Below are positions 10,966 through 25,559 of a stretch of 64,000 bases of DNA, in pieces; positions within the stretch are counted from its first letter, which is position 1; the number at the start of each line of letters is the position of its first letter. The translations under genes were made by a program, and so were the position numbers. This DNA is from Chaetoderma sp. LZ-2023a (taxonomy: Eukaryota; Mollusca; Caudofoveata; Chaetodermatida; Chaetodermatidae). The notes beneath the pieces were generated by a model. It searched no databases. It was not told where the DNA came from and saw nothing but the letters and a program-made list of their open reading frames with translations. Location of the stretch: NCBI GenBank assembly GCA_034401795.1, contig CM067360.1:122093430-122157429 (forward strand). Direction: 5' to 3'.

Positions 10966-11589
10966 AGCATAATTTTTATTACTTTTTCTCCTACTTTCAT
11001 GACTACATGTATTAGGATAAAATGTATATTGTTGCTAATACTTTGTTAATGTGCATCAATACAGCACAACTCAGAGATAAGCTAACACGTCCCCAAAACA
11101 AGGTAAAACATCTTGCTGAATATTTTGAACTGTGTTGTTAAGTATTCCCGACACAATTCGATTGGACGATAGAGTTGCCTTAAAGGTAGCAATATCCTCC
11201 ACTCCAACAACGTCAAAAACACCTAACAGAACAATTCTTACATGGTGTTCAAATTGTTTTAACTGACATGTTCTATTTTTGTTTTGGAGGCATGTCCACT
11301 CACCCAAGAGCTGCACTGTACATGCCATGGTGACTAAATATGCTCACGGTTATGGACAGAGCCATGGGCGATTTGCCTAACAGAACTCTATAACACAAAC
11401 ACAGAAACAAAAATGTCAAGGGTTTAGGGGTTTTTCTGTGTGGTTGTGTTGAAATTGAGATACATTGCTGTGTATTTGTCTGTGAAAAAAGGGATATGGA
11501 CATATGTACATGTAGTATTAATAATTATGTATAATTCTCTGCTTGACGGTCTTCTTAACGGAATTTTGTGTAATGATTTGTGTGAGTAA
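10966..11589. other. Unassigned stretch; minus ORF 11071-11328 not recognised
   Basis: An 85-codon minus frame (start MACTVQLLGEWTCL, middle VRIVLLGVFDVVGVEDI) has a protein-like composition but no family I can name. Lying just downstream of the antisense LINE 3' end, it may be an older repeat. Confidence 0.25.
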
Positions 11590-14540
<2,951 letters not shown>

Positions 14541-14559
14541 ACCAAAAACATGCACAACA

Positions 14560-14950
14560 GCCACTTCAACCAAATTTAAGCAAGAACTGATGTTTTTATA
14601 TTCAGCTTTGTTCCCAGTATGATAAGGGATTAGAACAATTAGCTATCACAGGATCTTCTAAGCAGTTTAGAAAATGCTTACAAATAAGTTTAACGAATTA
14701 ATCAGAGGCAAAAAAACATGTCTAAACCAACTACTTGATGAATGCGCGGTGAAAATAATGTCCTTTGGATGTTTCGCCATATTGTATTGTATTGTATTAA
14801 ATTTCAGAGGTCCCTCCTGTATTAGGAGCAACGCCCAGACTGACAGCGTCCTTGCTCAGTGAGGTTCCTGGTCAGATATCTGCACCCCTTGGGGGGTGTT
14901 TCTACATTTATTTGTAACGTATTTACAGACAGTCTAGATAGTGAATTAGC
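14560..14950. other. Spacer, no gene; short TTGTA repeats
   Basis: AT-rich sequence with an ATTGTATTGTATTGTATT run at 14780-14798, possibly a short retroposon tail. Nothing coding is supported. Confidence 0.4.
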
Positions 14951-15000
14951 TGTAGCCTCTGGGGTGGGTACGCATCGGTCTGTCTGAATATTCTGTTCCG
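14951..15000 (-). repeat. 3' LTR remnant
   Basis: TGTAGCCTCTGGGGTGGGTA... up to ATATTCTG matches the LTR edge at 18607-18655. Beyond about 15000 the sequence is pol. Only the terminal 50 bp of this LTR survive. Confidence 0.8.
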
Positions 15001-15004
15001 CTGC

Positions 15005-15765
15005 CTTCGTTTTGAAAGGTTGCATGGCCACTCCATCTGTGGAAATTATGTGACCCAGGAAGTCGACGTTCTGTCTGAAAAGGTAACACTTCTTGGGTTT
15101 GAGCTTGAGGTTTGTGGTATGGAACCGCATCAGAACCGTGTCCAAATTGGACAGGGTCTGCTCAAATAAAGAGCCAAAGACGATTATGTCGCCAATGTAA
15201 CAGAGACATATTTCCGATTGCAGGGTAGTTAATACCTGATCAATGAGACGTTCCGGGAGCATTGCACAAGCTGTATGGATTCTTGCAGAATTGGAAAAGA
15301 CCATCCTGACAGACGAAAGCGGTCTTCTCCCTGTCACCTTCATCCATGGCTACCTGCCAGTATCCACTAGCTAAGTCCAGTGTACAAAACCACTGGGCTC
15401 CGGACAAGTAATCTAAGGCCTGATCTATCCGCAGATGCGGATACGTGTCTTTGATGCTTAGATCATTAAGGCAGCAGTAGTCAATATAAAACTGCAAGGA
15501 TCCATCCTTTTTGCCTGCTAGTACTATGGGACTGGGCCAGGGGATGCTATGGGCTCTATAAGTCCTGTCCGCAACATGCTGCTAACTTGTTGGTGTGCTT
15601 CTGCGTCCTTGTGAATGGGGAGACGTCGAACTGGCTGTCGTACTGATCGATTGTTTCCGGTATTAATGGAGTGTCGCACGAGGTGAGTCTCTCCCAGGTC
15701 CATGTCTCCTGCAGAGAAACTCTCCCGATATTTATGTAGAATCCGCCATGCATCACGTTTGTGAG
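15005..15765 (-). pseudogene. Reverse transcriptase of the Ty3-like element (broken)
   Basis: The RT copies element RNA into DNA in the retroelement particle. Fragments in order on minus: an approach segment ending MLRTGLIEPIASPGPVP (15524), then 15497-15240 with FYIDYCCLND, CTLDLASGYWQVAM and EKTAFVCQDGLFQF, then 15340-14960 with the catalytic box and FLGHIISTDG. The catalytic box reads CYIGD where the family has Y-[LI]-D-D: the first Asp of the pair is Gly, so catalysis would be lost. Two frameshifts separate the pieces, near 15520 and 15245. No RNase H or integrase follows. Confidence 0.88.
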
Positions 15766-15769
15766 ATTG

Positions 15770-16500
15770 TGTTAAACCAATTGAGGCGCGCAGATATAAG
15801 TCATGCATGTGTTCTGGTAAATCATCCTCAGACGCTGTTGCTGGTGTAAGTGTGGTGGGTGTCTCTAGTGATATTACATCTACCAATTGGCCAAAACGAA
15901 CACCTGGGACTAGTGTTATTGGGTCCGCTGTTCCATTGAATACCTGGAAGGGTATGTGATCCTTGTTGGTGGTGTCTATGATCATCCGTGGACTGGCGCA
16001 TTGGTAGGCAATCATGTATTCGTGGTCAGGTTCCAGCATGGCTGTGTGTGTGTTGCTTCCTAACTGTGGTGCGGTGGCCCATAAGATCTTCTGTCCCAGC
16101 TCAACCATTGCTGTTGAAGCTAAAATCACTGCACATGTGTCGTACAGTGATGATTCCGATCCAAGGGGTATGCGACGGCCGTGTATGTCTAGTTCTTGTT
16201 GTCTGCAATGTATGACGGCTTCACTGGCACTGAGGAAGTCAGAACCTAACAGGGCATCGTTTTGAATAGAGGCAACTACAACTCGCTGGATGGATTGCAG
16301 TTCCTCTATTTGTATAACGAGGTTTACCGTACCAGCCATTAGAACATCGGCTCCGGTAGCCGTCTGTAAAAATATGTTAGTGGGCCTAAGGGGTGGCTTT
16401 CGATGAGGTGGGACGCTCTCATACAATCTCCTGTTGAAAACGGTGATGGAAGCTTCAGTGTCTACTGTGGCACTGCTAGAAACTCCACTGAACAGGCAAG
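15770..16500 (-). pseudogene. Retropepsin-like protease and linker of the Ty3-like element
   Basis: The frame at 16426-15524 continues upstream in the same reading without a Met. Around 16490-16440 it reads SSSATVDTEASITVFN, the position of the retroviral aspartic protease active site. The family motif is D-[ST]-G-A; here Gly is Glu (DTEAS), which should inactivate it. The downstream flap and ALLGSDFL block (the I-L-G-x-D-[FW] signature) is intact. The rest is a linker leading into RT. Confidence 0.8.
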
Positions 16501-16663
16501 CTCACTTGTATACTACTTTACGGGGTGCTTGCGGAAGAGTTTCCAATGATACTGCTTGGGGAATTGCTTTAGATGCAGTGTCATCTTGTATGTAGTCAGT
16601 TTGTTTCTGTATAGCTTCCATGAGTGCAATCAGTGGCTGAGTGAGGAAAGGGCCAACTCATCG

Positions 16664-17092
16664 TCACTGCTGCTGTAGTTGCTTAGGCGATAACGGAGCT
16701 GGGGGTATCAATGGTGGTGTAATTAATGCAGGAGGACTGTACTGTGTGTTTGTATAAACAGCAGTTTGGACAGGACTAGTGCGGTGGTAACAGGGGGTTA
16801 CCTGTGCCTGCCACTTGGGACAAAGCATCATTGCATGTTTGGTAAATGTCTCTGGCTGCGGTGTGCATCGGTCAGCTGTTGGAGTTGTGGAAAGATGCTG
16901 GTGCGGACATCGTTCCTTCCAGTGGCCCGGCTGACCATATCCAAAACATGAGTTGGGTGGCTGTGTATGCTGAGTTATACTACTTGGTGCTGGTTGTGTA
17001 GTCTGTTGCGTGACGACTGTGGTGCTGAGCATAGTAACTAAATTGGTGAGTGCCGAGATTTGTTTGGTTATCTCTTCTAACCTATCATGCAT
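16664..17092 (-). pseudogene. Gag C-terminus with degraded zinc knuckle
   Basis: This is the nucleocapsid-like region of gag that binds element RNA. It contains CFGYGQPGHWKERC, a CCHC knuckle (C-x2-C-x4-H-x4-C) whose second Cys is Tyr. It is followed by a Pro/Thr/Gln-rich tail. It begins MHDRLEEITKQISAL, a short possible coiled coil. Confidence 0.8.
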
Positions 17093-17960
17093 ATTTTGCC
17101 TATTGCTGTTATTGGCGTTGTTGTGGCTTCCCGGTGGGACTGGCTATGCCCCCTTCCTCTGGGCCCATGATTCTGATGGGTGGGGTGTTCATTGTGTGAT
17201 GCGGTGTTGTTAAGGCCTGTTGCTGATGCTGGTGCGGATGCAGAGGTGGTGTTGGTCGCGATAAGGATATGTGCATCACTCAACTCATTGATAGGATGTA
17301 ATTGACGGCGATTGGCTTTCTTCCGCTCCAAGAAGTTTTCTATTCTGACTGCCGTTGCAGTCAGGGACTGAAGATTGTTATGTTCAAGGAGGAATAGCTT
17401 TTTGTTAAGAGCGGGCTCACCACTCAACGCATCGATAAATGTGTTGAGATGAAGGTGCATGACTCCCTCGTGATTTGTACTGGGGTAAGCGTGTGTGACA
17501 AGTCACCGAATGCAACTGGCCAACTCCGGCAGGGTTTCCTCGGTGCGTCTTCGTAGATTTTTTAATTGAAGACGACTTGTTTCACTAGGGGCCATGGCTC
17601 CAAATCGTTCTGACAACGCGCTTTCCAGCTCCGTGTAGGTTGGCGTGTTATCTGACCCCAAATCTTGCCTGACAGTTTTGCGGCCAGATACTCTCCCATT
17701 TGTTGATCCGTCCACCGGTTGGTACGGCTACTCATTTCAAATTGCCATTTATAATTGGCCCAGTCACTCTGTCCAGTGAATTCTGGTGGGAGAATGACTC
17801 GGCCAGGGCCATGATATGGTGATGCCCACGCGAATCCAGGTGATGGTGCATGGGAGAGTGGTGTGAACATGGATGCTGGTCTGCATGTTGGTGATGCTGA
17901 TGGTGGTAGATCTTGTTCGTGTCGATGGTCCCTCTGATGCCGTGTCCATGATGGCAATTC
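17077..17960 (-). pseudogene. Gag capsid region of the Ty3-like element (frameshifted)
   Basis: Three overlapping frames give capsid homology in order. 17957-17700 has FTGQSDWANYKWQFEMSS and AAKLSGK (the F.G..W..Y..QFE and L.G blocks). 17715-17503 has LESALSERFGAM and LKNLRRRTEETLPELA. 17460-17077 has FIDALSGEPALNKKLFL and IENFLERKKANR. Together they match Ty3/gypsy gag CA-NTD and CA-CTD, forming the particle shell. Two frameshifts are needed. Upstream 18253-17958 is a Pro/His/Ser-rich N-terminal extension. Confidence 0.8.
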
Positions 17961-18586
17961 CCGTTGATGATGTTCAGTGCGTTATAAATGTGTAGGTTCT
18001 GCGGAAGCGCTACTGGGCGCTGAGTCTGGCGTTCTTTGTACGGAGGGTGGCCAGGAGACGGATGAGGGTGGTGTGTGCTGTGTGAATGTGTGTACCCTCT
18101 GTTGTAGGATGGTAATGGTGATCCCGTATTCAAATGTTCATACTGTGGTACCGCAGGGTAGCACGGAGATGAAGTTCTCATTGGAGGTGATACAGGACAC
18201 TGTGCATAAGGGGCAGGCCATTGGTCACCTTCTGATGGTGCTGGTGAACGCATTGGGCATGAAGGTATGATGTGACCCCATAGGGGCCTTTCTCATCGTC
18301 GACTGTGATCCAGCTGAGGTGTTAATCACATAATGCGGATGCCCGACAATGTGATGCAATAAGGACCTTCCTGCGAGGCATCACGGAATGTCCCCTCGCT
18401 TATCGGCAAGTACTTGTGTTGATATGGTGCTGGGAATTCCGCAGCAGGGAAATTTTGGTCATAATCGGTAAGGACACATGCGGCTCTCCTATCATAAGAT
18501 GCTACATCTATGGCATTCTGATCATCCGATGAAGGAGACGGAAACGCACGGGTGTTGAGTGTGGGGTGGGTTCGCTTCTCATTTGA

Positions 18587-18604
18587 GCCCCACATTGGGT
18601 GCCA
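18587..18604 (-). promoter_or_regulatory. Primer-binding site of the Ty3-like element
   Basis: On the minus strand TGGCACCCAATGTGGGGC lies two bases inside the 5' LTR edge. TGG followed by a tRNA-3'-end complement just inside the LTR is the standard minus-strand priming site, closely like the TGGCGCCCAACGTGGGGC sites of many Ty3/gypsy elements. Confidence 0.85.
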
Positions 18605-18606
18605 CT

Positions 18607-21600
18607 TGTAGCCTCCGGGGTGGGTACGCAATGGTCCATCCACATATTCTGGTCCCCTGCACCACATGTACATGATGCGCAGATTAGCTGGTTAGCGTCG
18701 GTTCATGGGGTTACGAATCTTGTTTCATGACTCTCTGGGATGTACAAATACCGACTTCTAGAGCCAGTGGAACGATAACGTTCCAGTGAGGCCGTGCGAC
18801 CATTGCCACTGAGATTGAACCACACGTCTCGTCCTGGCTGTTCGTGTCACCGGTATAACGGTCCATTACTCAATTTGGGAGTTAGATATAATTAATAAAA
18901 TAATATAACTAAAACAAACACTGCCACTCGTTTGCTAGTATGAAAGAGAAAGTATAGTACATAGAACTAAGGTGGTGTCTTGTTTATTGTGGGCTCGTCA
19001 GAGGTACCTCGCCGATCTTTAAATCCGTGAGGTATCCCTGAAAGGGAGAGTTATAGCGCGGTCACTTGTGGGGTTTAACATAAACCATTATACCCCTAAC
19101 AAAATATTATTGTTGTGAGAGGAAAGTGCCTCATGCGGGCCCCCATCACAGGAAAATGCCTTAAACACTGAAGTGGAGGAAGAGAGTTGGCAAAAAGGGC
19201 CACTCTCTTGTTTAAACTCGTTTAGTGAAACTGTATGCTATCGCGATGCACGCTGACTTACGTGAGGATGGGGTGGATAATTTCTGGAGAATTCAATACC
19301 GTCATCTTATTAGATTAAAGATACTGCATTGGTCATTGCCGCTTTATTTATGCAGTCCTTCTGCTACACCCTCAACTAACCTTTAGTTGTTAGGTCCATG
19401 TTCGACGATTTGGCCACAAGTGGCAGGTACTTGTACCTATCTTTTAAATACATGCCTGACTGGCGTAAATGCTCAACTTCCATATGGTCACCTCATGGAG
19501 CATCCCACTCAGAAAGACAGCTAGCAGACATGTCAGGATGCAGCAGCTCCTGAATCATATAACGATCCCGTTATTTACCACACTGCAACCATATACAACA
19601 TCACTGGGACAAGACATATTTTACAAAAGGATTTGAAATGTGCATATATACTTTTATGGTGGGGATAAGGAGATGGATATCCAACTATAGTGACCTTCCC
19701 TTGGGGGCGTGGTGGGTTCCAAGATCGCATCCAGTCGCTGTGAAGAGTTAGAGGGAGATCCGTGTCCCGTCCATCACATGTTGTGTTGGGGATAGATCAT
19801 ATAGGATCTGATCCCGCGGACTAACATTTTACCTGTCATTAGGGTTATGTTAAGAATGCCCAGAGATGCACTGCTGTCCGGTTAAAATAATATAATTTTT
19901 TTGCAGTGCTTCCTACTTTGGCATGGATGTTTATGCTAACTGGTATCCGAAGATACAGTGGGAGTGTTTGTGGAATCGACACTTTAGTCTTCAGAGCTCG
20001 GAAACCCCAACAGTTTCCAGAGTCGGATCGCACCAACTAAGGGAGGTCCAGACAATTATACGCCTTACGTCTGGTGGAATGTAGGAAGAGACAATTGCTC
20101 ATATATTAATAAGGAGGCCCTCGGAAAAGAGCCTTGCACAAATGTCTCCTAAGGAGCGGTTGTCCCAACTACTTTTAAACCTTTCCTATCGAGCTAGAAT
20201 AGCCAGGTTTAGTCGAGCACATGTCAGGTTCGTGTAATGAGAACATGAACAGCGACCTCAGTGTAAAATTGATGCTGGGGGAAAAGTGATGCAGATTTAT
20301 TGTTGCTGTATAGTATAGCCTAGCGTACTACGGTCCTAGTGTTTTATATAAAATAAACAAAACAAATAACCAGGATGGCTGCTGCCATATACATATAACT
20401 AACCATCACAGTCTTGACAATAAATAAGGTCACACGACCCTGTGGTGCTTGTTAGTCATAAGCACAGAAATAAGGATAATATATGCAGTAAAAATATAAA
20501 CTATTATAAAATGTGGTCTCAGACGATCGGTCGGTACCTATTAGTCATCTTCTTCTTCTTTTCATTCGCTGATGATACCGCCAGTCCTAAAGTGACTATC
20601 GACATGATCATAAGCGTTAAGTGCGTGGATCCATGGTTTATTAGAGTGCGCCATGCGGCCTGGAACCTCCGTCTTCAGCACTCGAGGTTTCTGTCAGGGT
20701 TATCTCACCCTTACCTCCTTTAGTCGCCTCTTACGAGACGCAGAGGATACGGAAGGTGTATTCTAAGCACCACCTACATGGCAGAAATAACTATTAGTCA
20801 TCACTACCTATAAATGTAAAAATACAATAACACAAACATATGGTTAGATGAGTACCTATTCGTCATCGGTATGGAAAAAGTTTATAGATCACCGTATGTG
20901 ATGCGTCCCGGATGAGGAATGTGAGATGGCTCGATTCTGAAGCTGCTGATATCAGAAGGCGGACTGTTGATGCGACTCACTCTCAAAGACGGTGAAGAAG
21001 AACGATTGCGGTTGCAGATGTCCACTAGATAGTCACGTTAATTTAAGCAGTGTGACAAAATGTTCCTTACTTTAGCGGAATTTGGAAGCTGCCCTGTAGT
21101 AATGAAGGGCAACAGTTGAAAGTTAAATAATGATGCATGTGCTTCTTCCGTGTATACAGTACATGGTGCACCACTTAGCTTGTGCGGCACACCAGGCAAA
21201 GTCCCACTAGACTGTGGTCTAAAGGTTAAATGCTATACATAATACATAGCGCAGAGTTTAATTACCACTTTTTGGCGTGGTCCAGCAGATCTGACGAGCT
21301 GTCCACCAAGAATCACCACTCGTTCTACATACTACGAGTTCTTTACATAGGGGCCACAAGGCCCATCCGCAGGAAGGCTCCTCTGATGTTGTTGGAAGTG
21401 AGAGCTTCTTCTCTTTGATCAGTTTATTTTCCCTCAGGTGTAGTCTTCCCGAGAGCGTTAAAAAGTTTGGATGCGGATGCGGAGGTTGCTGGCGAGAGAT
21501 TCAAGATCTCTAAGCCAAGCGGCACCACTGCGGTTACGATGAAACCAGCAGACAGCAGGCAGATATCGGCGTCCTGTAACTCTCTGGCCACACAACCTTC

Positions 21601-22208
21601 CACATTCTCTCTCGTTCTGGGGTGTGGCCTCGATTCTCAGTTCTTCGCTCTTTTTATACTCCTCATGATGCCATAGTGAGAATGCTCAACCAATCAATGT
21701 GTGATTTGTAGTCAATCAGCGTGCGAGCTGGAAGGGCACGGACATTATCACGGGATAAACATCCTCCCCATTCTCTTAGTACATGCACGCACTTAGGACG
21801 TGTTCATTATTTTGAGCATAATTTAAGGAGAACAGTAGGGATAACTCGGTCATTTCTGAACTGATTTTAAAATGGTTAACAGTTTTGGATTCTTCGTTTC
21901 ATTCCGGTACTGATATGACCAAGAATGACGAGGAGAGCATAATTTAAAGAAATTATATGAACCAACTCTGTACATTATTAGTATGCATTCTCTCACAACG
22001 CTGACATGTGTTGTCAGGGAAGTTCTGACGCGCGCGCATGCACGCTATGCGATCTCACAGACTTAGTCAATCTAGAAAGCCTCTCTTATATGGCTTTTAT
22101 ATATATATATGCATACTATCCTACTAAGGGGGAGGAGGGGCGGCCCGGAACATACTCGGGACAGCCATGCTGGGATGGTCCGTACCTGTCTGGCCGATCT
22201 GCACTACA
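18607..22208 (-). repeat. 5' LTR (3.6 kb) of the Ty3-like element
   Basis: The LTR is bounded by TGTAG...CTACA. The inner edge is fixed by the primer-binding site and the outer edge by alignment with the solo LTR end. It is homologous to 5014-9594 apart from insertions: it lacks the 1.5-kb tandem-core element but carries a SINE-like block near 20625-20775. At over 3 kb it is much longer than common LTRs. Minus-strand promoter elements could not be assigned confidently. Confidence 0.85.
20625..20775 (-). repeat. SINE-like conserved block inside the LTR
   Basis: The minus strand contains GTAAGAGGCGACTAAAGG next to a CGTATCCTCTGCGT stretch, which I recall as a core shared by several invertebrate SINEs. 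No tRNA-like head (A/B boxes) or tail was identified and the solo LTR lacks the block at this point. It is treated as a tentative SINE fragment. Confidence 0.35.
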
Positions 22209-23260
22209 TAACCAGGGAAACACCGACAGAATTGCTGAGAGCTGTGATGTAGGTTGGTTTTAGAGCAGGCTGCAGCTATGCTGCACAGTGATGTCCAGTC
22301 TGCACACATCTGCACCACGTGCCTTTTTAGATAGGCGTCTTACAGGCTTCAGTTATGGCATCTTGGACACATTGACACAGGGCTGACATCTGACATCTAC
22401 CATTTACACTATCAGAGCGTATTCATAACTGAGCTCACTATATAGGGCCTGACACTCAGAGTGTGCCCCCCCCCCCCTGACACAGGCACCACATGTTTTT
22501 TTTCAAGATTCAAGATTCAAGATTATTTATTCAATAATTCCAAGGTAAACGAATTCACAACTCATACCAGGTTATCATATCATGTGATGGGACCGATGGC
22601 TTTATATCCCCTCCGAAGGATGTATCATTTGAATGATGTATCGAAGGGCGCAGGGTTTTACACTCAGTGTTTTTGTTGTAGTATGGCTTGCTCAGTCCAA
22701 TTCAGAAGTTCTTTCTTTGAAATCTAGTTTGTTCTTGAATGATTTGACTATTGTTGATTAATTAAATCTCCTCGAAACTGTTAGGTTTAAGAGTTTAGCC
22801 CGGCCTTAGCACTCCGATGTCACTATTCTATCTTTTGTTGTGTACATAACAAAGAACACACCCACCCCACCCCACGGACTATCCCCCACCCTTGTTGGAT
22901 GGTCTGTAGTTTTATTAACCACCACAAACATACTCACCGCCCAATCACTACTTGCCAAATCAACCACTCTGTATCTAGCATCCGAAAAAGATTCCCACAC
23001 CTGCCTTCATGCCACCACATGACCACACCACCACATCACAGCGCTGTGTGGGTTGTTATTACACCACAAACATTTGTACCGTTTAATCACTACTTGCTAA
23101 ACCCGTAGATTTGGTCAGTGCCCCACTTAAAACCTTCCTGTGGGTGGAGATTTGAGAACCGTGAAAGAAAGATAAAAATAAATCAATATCCTAGTTTAAT
23201 GTTAATCACATTAACAAATTGTGCATCAAGATCAATCACACAGAGATTATCAAACAAGGA
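22209..23260. other. Mixed repeat remnants: LINE tail and MITE end
   Basis: TCAAGATTCAAGATTCAAGA at 22504-22526 is an antisense LINE tail. 22795-22860 contains CACTCCGATGTCACTATTCT, the end of the TTAA-MITE family complete at 60277-60502. 22850-23110 holds CCACCAC-rich text without a gene. Confidence 0.5.
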
Positions 23261-23269
23261 AAATGATCA

Positions 23270-23835
23270 CTCAAAATGAAAAGTAGAGATTGTAACATCT
23301 AAAGTGGCAAGAAACATTGGGATCATGCGACGACTTAAATCATACTTACCACCTAACATACTAAAACACTATATTGCATGTTAATACTCCCACAAATTAC
23401 TTATTGCAACACTATTTGGACTAATACATATAAAATCAGACTGACAAGACTAAAATCACTTCAAAAGCAAGCCATTAAACTTTTTGCACACACAGGAGAG
23501 GACAAAATGTTTACAAGGCAGAAAATTGATTAAAACTAGAAGATATTGGTAATCTCCAATTATATACAATAATAAAAGATTTATTCAAAGTTAATCTACC
23601 AAATTCACTGTCTTCTCTCTTTAACCTAAACACTGAAATACACTCATACAACACCAGATCTAGACACAACTTTCACACAGAATACAATAGAATGGAAATC
23701 TCAAAACAAAAACCATCCTTTCAAGCTACAAAACTCTGGAATAACACAGACACGAACACACGTACACGTACACGGATTATTAGTCAAAATTCCTACAAAC
23801 ATATTATTAAACAAATGTTCATTAATAAGTACTAA
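23270..23835 (+). pseudogene. LINE (family A) C-terminal remnant, plus strand
   Basis: Opens at AGATTGTAACATCTAAAGTG (the VTSKVAR block). The frame then reads IMRRLKSYLPPNILKHYI and ITYCNTIWTN, with frameshifts toward KLQNSGITQ/ATKLWNNT near 23725-23745. The text parallels 2341-2853 and the split minus copy at 11590-14540. It is the best uninterrupted nucleotide copy for aligning those. Confidence 0.7.
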
Positions 23836-23917
23836 ATCGAGTAATTGGACCTCACTCATATATTATAGTTACTGCACCTCGATGCGCCCGGACACCACAG
23901 CAATTACCAGCAATTCA

Positions 23918-24253
23918 TCATGAAGAACAACCTGTTAACAATATTGATATTACTGCTCTTGCCTTGCCTCTACACTCCGGTTTGACATATTGTCTACATA
24001 AAATAAAAGGTACTGCTGAATTTTCTGGACCTAGTGGAATTTGTGGGATGCATAAGGCATCAATGTCTTCTATTCCAAATGTGTACAGAAGATTACTTAC
24101 GTCATAACCAAAACAGTTTGTTGCTAGAATCATGTTGGCCATTGTTATCTTTACTGTATCATTAACCATAATCATATTTAATTTATTTTTTTTTATTATA
24201 TTATATTTTATGTGAATGTCTGGCTCCTGGGTCTTACAGACAACACATCCCAA
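23918..24253 (-). other. Unrecognised 111-codon minus ORF
   Basis: It begins MGCVVCKTQEPDIHIKY and has NMILATNCFGYDVSNLL and IEDIDALCIPQIPLG. I recognise no domain. The upstream AT-rich 24180-24210 and its position 3' of a LINE fragment argue against a host gene. It may be chance or repeat-derived. Confidence 0.2.
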
Positions 24254-24554
24254 GGGTCATAGCTCCTCTTGCTGGGTGTTTTGAAGAGGACTTGACCAGG
24301 GGCTGTGGGTGGCTAAGCCACCAACAACTCTCGGTCGGTGGCTTTTCTGAATATTCAGCGAGTGTGCAGCTTCTGTGTTAAAATCTGAGTCAAATTGGAC
24401 CAGCACTCCTCAAGATATACACAGATCCAGAACGTGATCATATCTAAGAGCTCTAAGAAACCCACTCATGACAGACACACTAAGAAATAGACTCGCACAC
24501 AGATTCACATGGTCACATTTACACTCTTTCCTCTAGGGGAAGAAGGTGGTAGAC

Positions 24555-24639
<85 letters not shown>

Positions 24640-24640
24640 G
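24555..24640. repeat. (AAT)n microsatellite
   Basis: About 83 bp of AAT units, just upstream of a C-rich CACCCACCCACCCC stretch. Confidence 0.95.
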
Positions 24641-24779
24641 TAGAAACCCGATGAACTTCAGCGCCCCCCCCACCCACCCACCCCTTCATCCTCTATCTCA
24701 TTCCAATGAGTGAAATATGTTACCCACAGTATGAAAAACAATCAAGAACAAGTGAACCATGTTTGTCAAAATGTCTTGT

Positions 24780-25012
24780 CTTTTTTTTTTTCTCTTCTTT
24801 TTTATGTCAAATCCTATATTATTTGTCTGTAGTTATGTTTAATATATTGTCATAATGCCTTATGTCTACCTATGTCAAATTATGTGTAATTTGTGTGTTA
24901 TTCTATGTCAGGGGTCCACAAGCTAATAGACACAGCCTCCAGTGGACTCCCTGTTATCATATTGTAATTTATAATATTTACCAAGAGAATCAAATCAAAT
25001 CAAATCAAATCG
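24780..25012 (+). mobile_element. LINE 3' UTR with (AATCA)n tail
   Basis: Contains CCAGTGGACTCCCTGTTATC and ends AATCAAATCAAATCAAATCA, the pentamer tail typical of LINE 3' ends. The antisense relative is at 9815-10125. Confidence 0.55.
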
Positions 25013-25559
25013 AAAACTAAACAAAACACAAAGAAAGCATGTGCGGCGCAACGGTTTTGCCAACCGAGCCAATGCGCCAGATAACTATAATCAAGATCAA
25101 GACTGTTCCAGTGGTTAGTCGCTCTAATACTGAAAAAAAGAGAGTTGTTTTCAGGTTATAATCCGTATACTATTATTTCCTTAAAGATTTTCCACCAGTA
25201 GTTGTACACCCAGCGGAGCAGGTAAAGCTGTAGGCCTATAATAAATAGGCTATCTAACGCGACATCTCGTTAGGTAATTGAACGTCTAGATACTAAATCA
25301 AATAATTTCGCTAGGCATTTAATCTATATCTAGATTCTAACCAAGTTACCAGTTTTCGTGATCTTTATCATTTATGACTATACGCCTATAGGATACCAGG
25401 AGTTTTTAAGGAATTCCCTTATGACGTCATTTTCACGCGTGCGCAGATGACTGGCCGTCAAGCGTACGGCCAGCTGCTCAGTGTTTTGTTAGTAAACAAC
25501 ATTACTTCGCGCCTTTTTGCGTTTTACTTTGTCGTTGTGAAGAGGAAGATGCGCAGTGT

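Larger units (their letters stand above)
14951..22208 (-). mobile_element. Ty3/gypsy-like LTR retrotransposon, internally deleted
   Basis: On the minus strand: 5' LTR 22208-18607, primer-binding site 18604-18587, gag, CCHC knuckle, protease, RT, then about 50 bp of the 3' LTR ending at 14951. Both outer ends keep the TGTAG/CTACA termini. Flanks are TAGC (14947-14950) and TAAC (22209-22212), three of four bases alike, consistent with an aged 4-bp target duplication. RNase H, integrase and most of the 3' LTR are deleted, since RT text runs directly into LTR-end text near 15000. All ORFs are frameshifted. It belongs to the family that left the solo LTR at 5014-9594. Confidence 0.85.

Noticed and set aside
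17732..18253. Histidine-rich 173-codon ORF as an independent gene
   Set aside because: Its first part is the gag N-terminal extension and the rest is an out-of-frame reading of gag; no separate function is supported.
25042..25085. tRNA-like GTGCGGCGCAACGG...CCGAGCC text
   Set aside because: No acceptor stem pairing, anticodon arm or GGTTCGA B box could be drawn.
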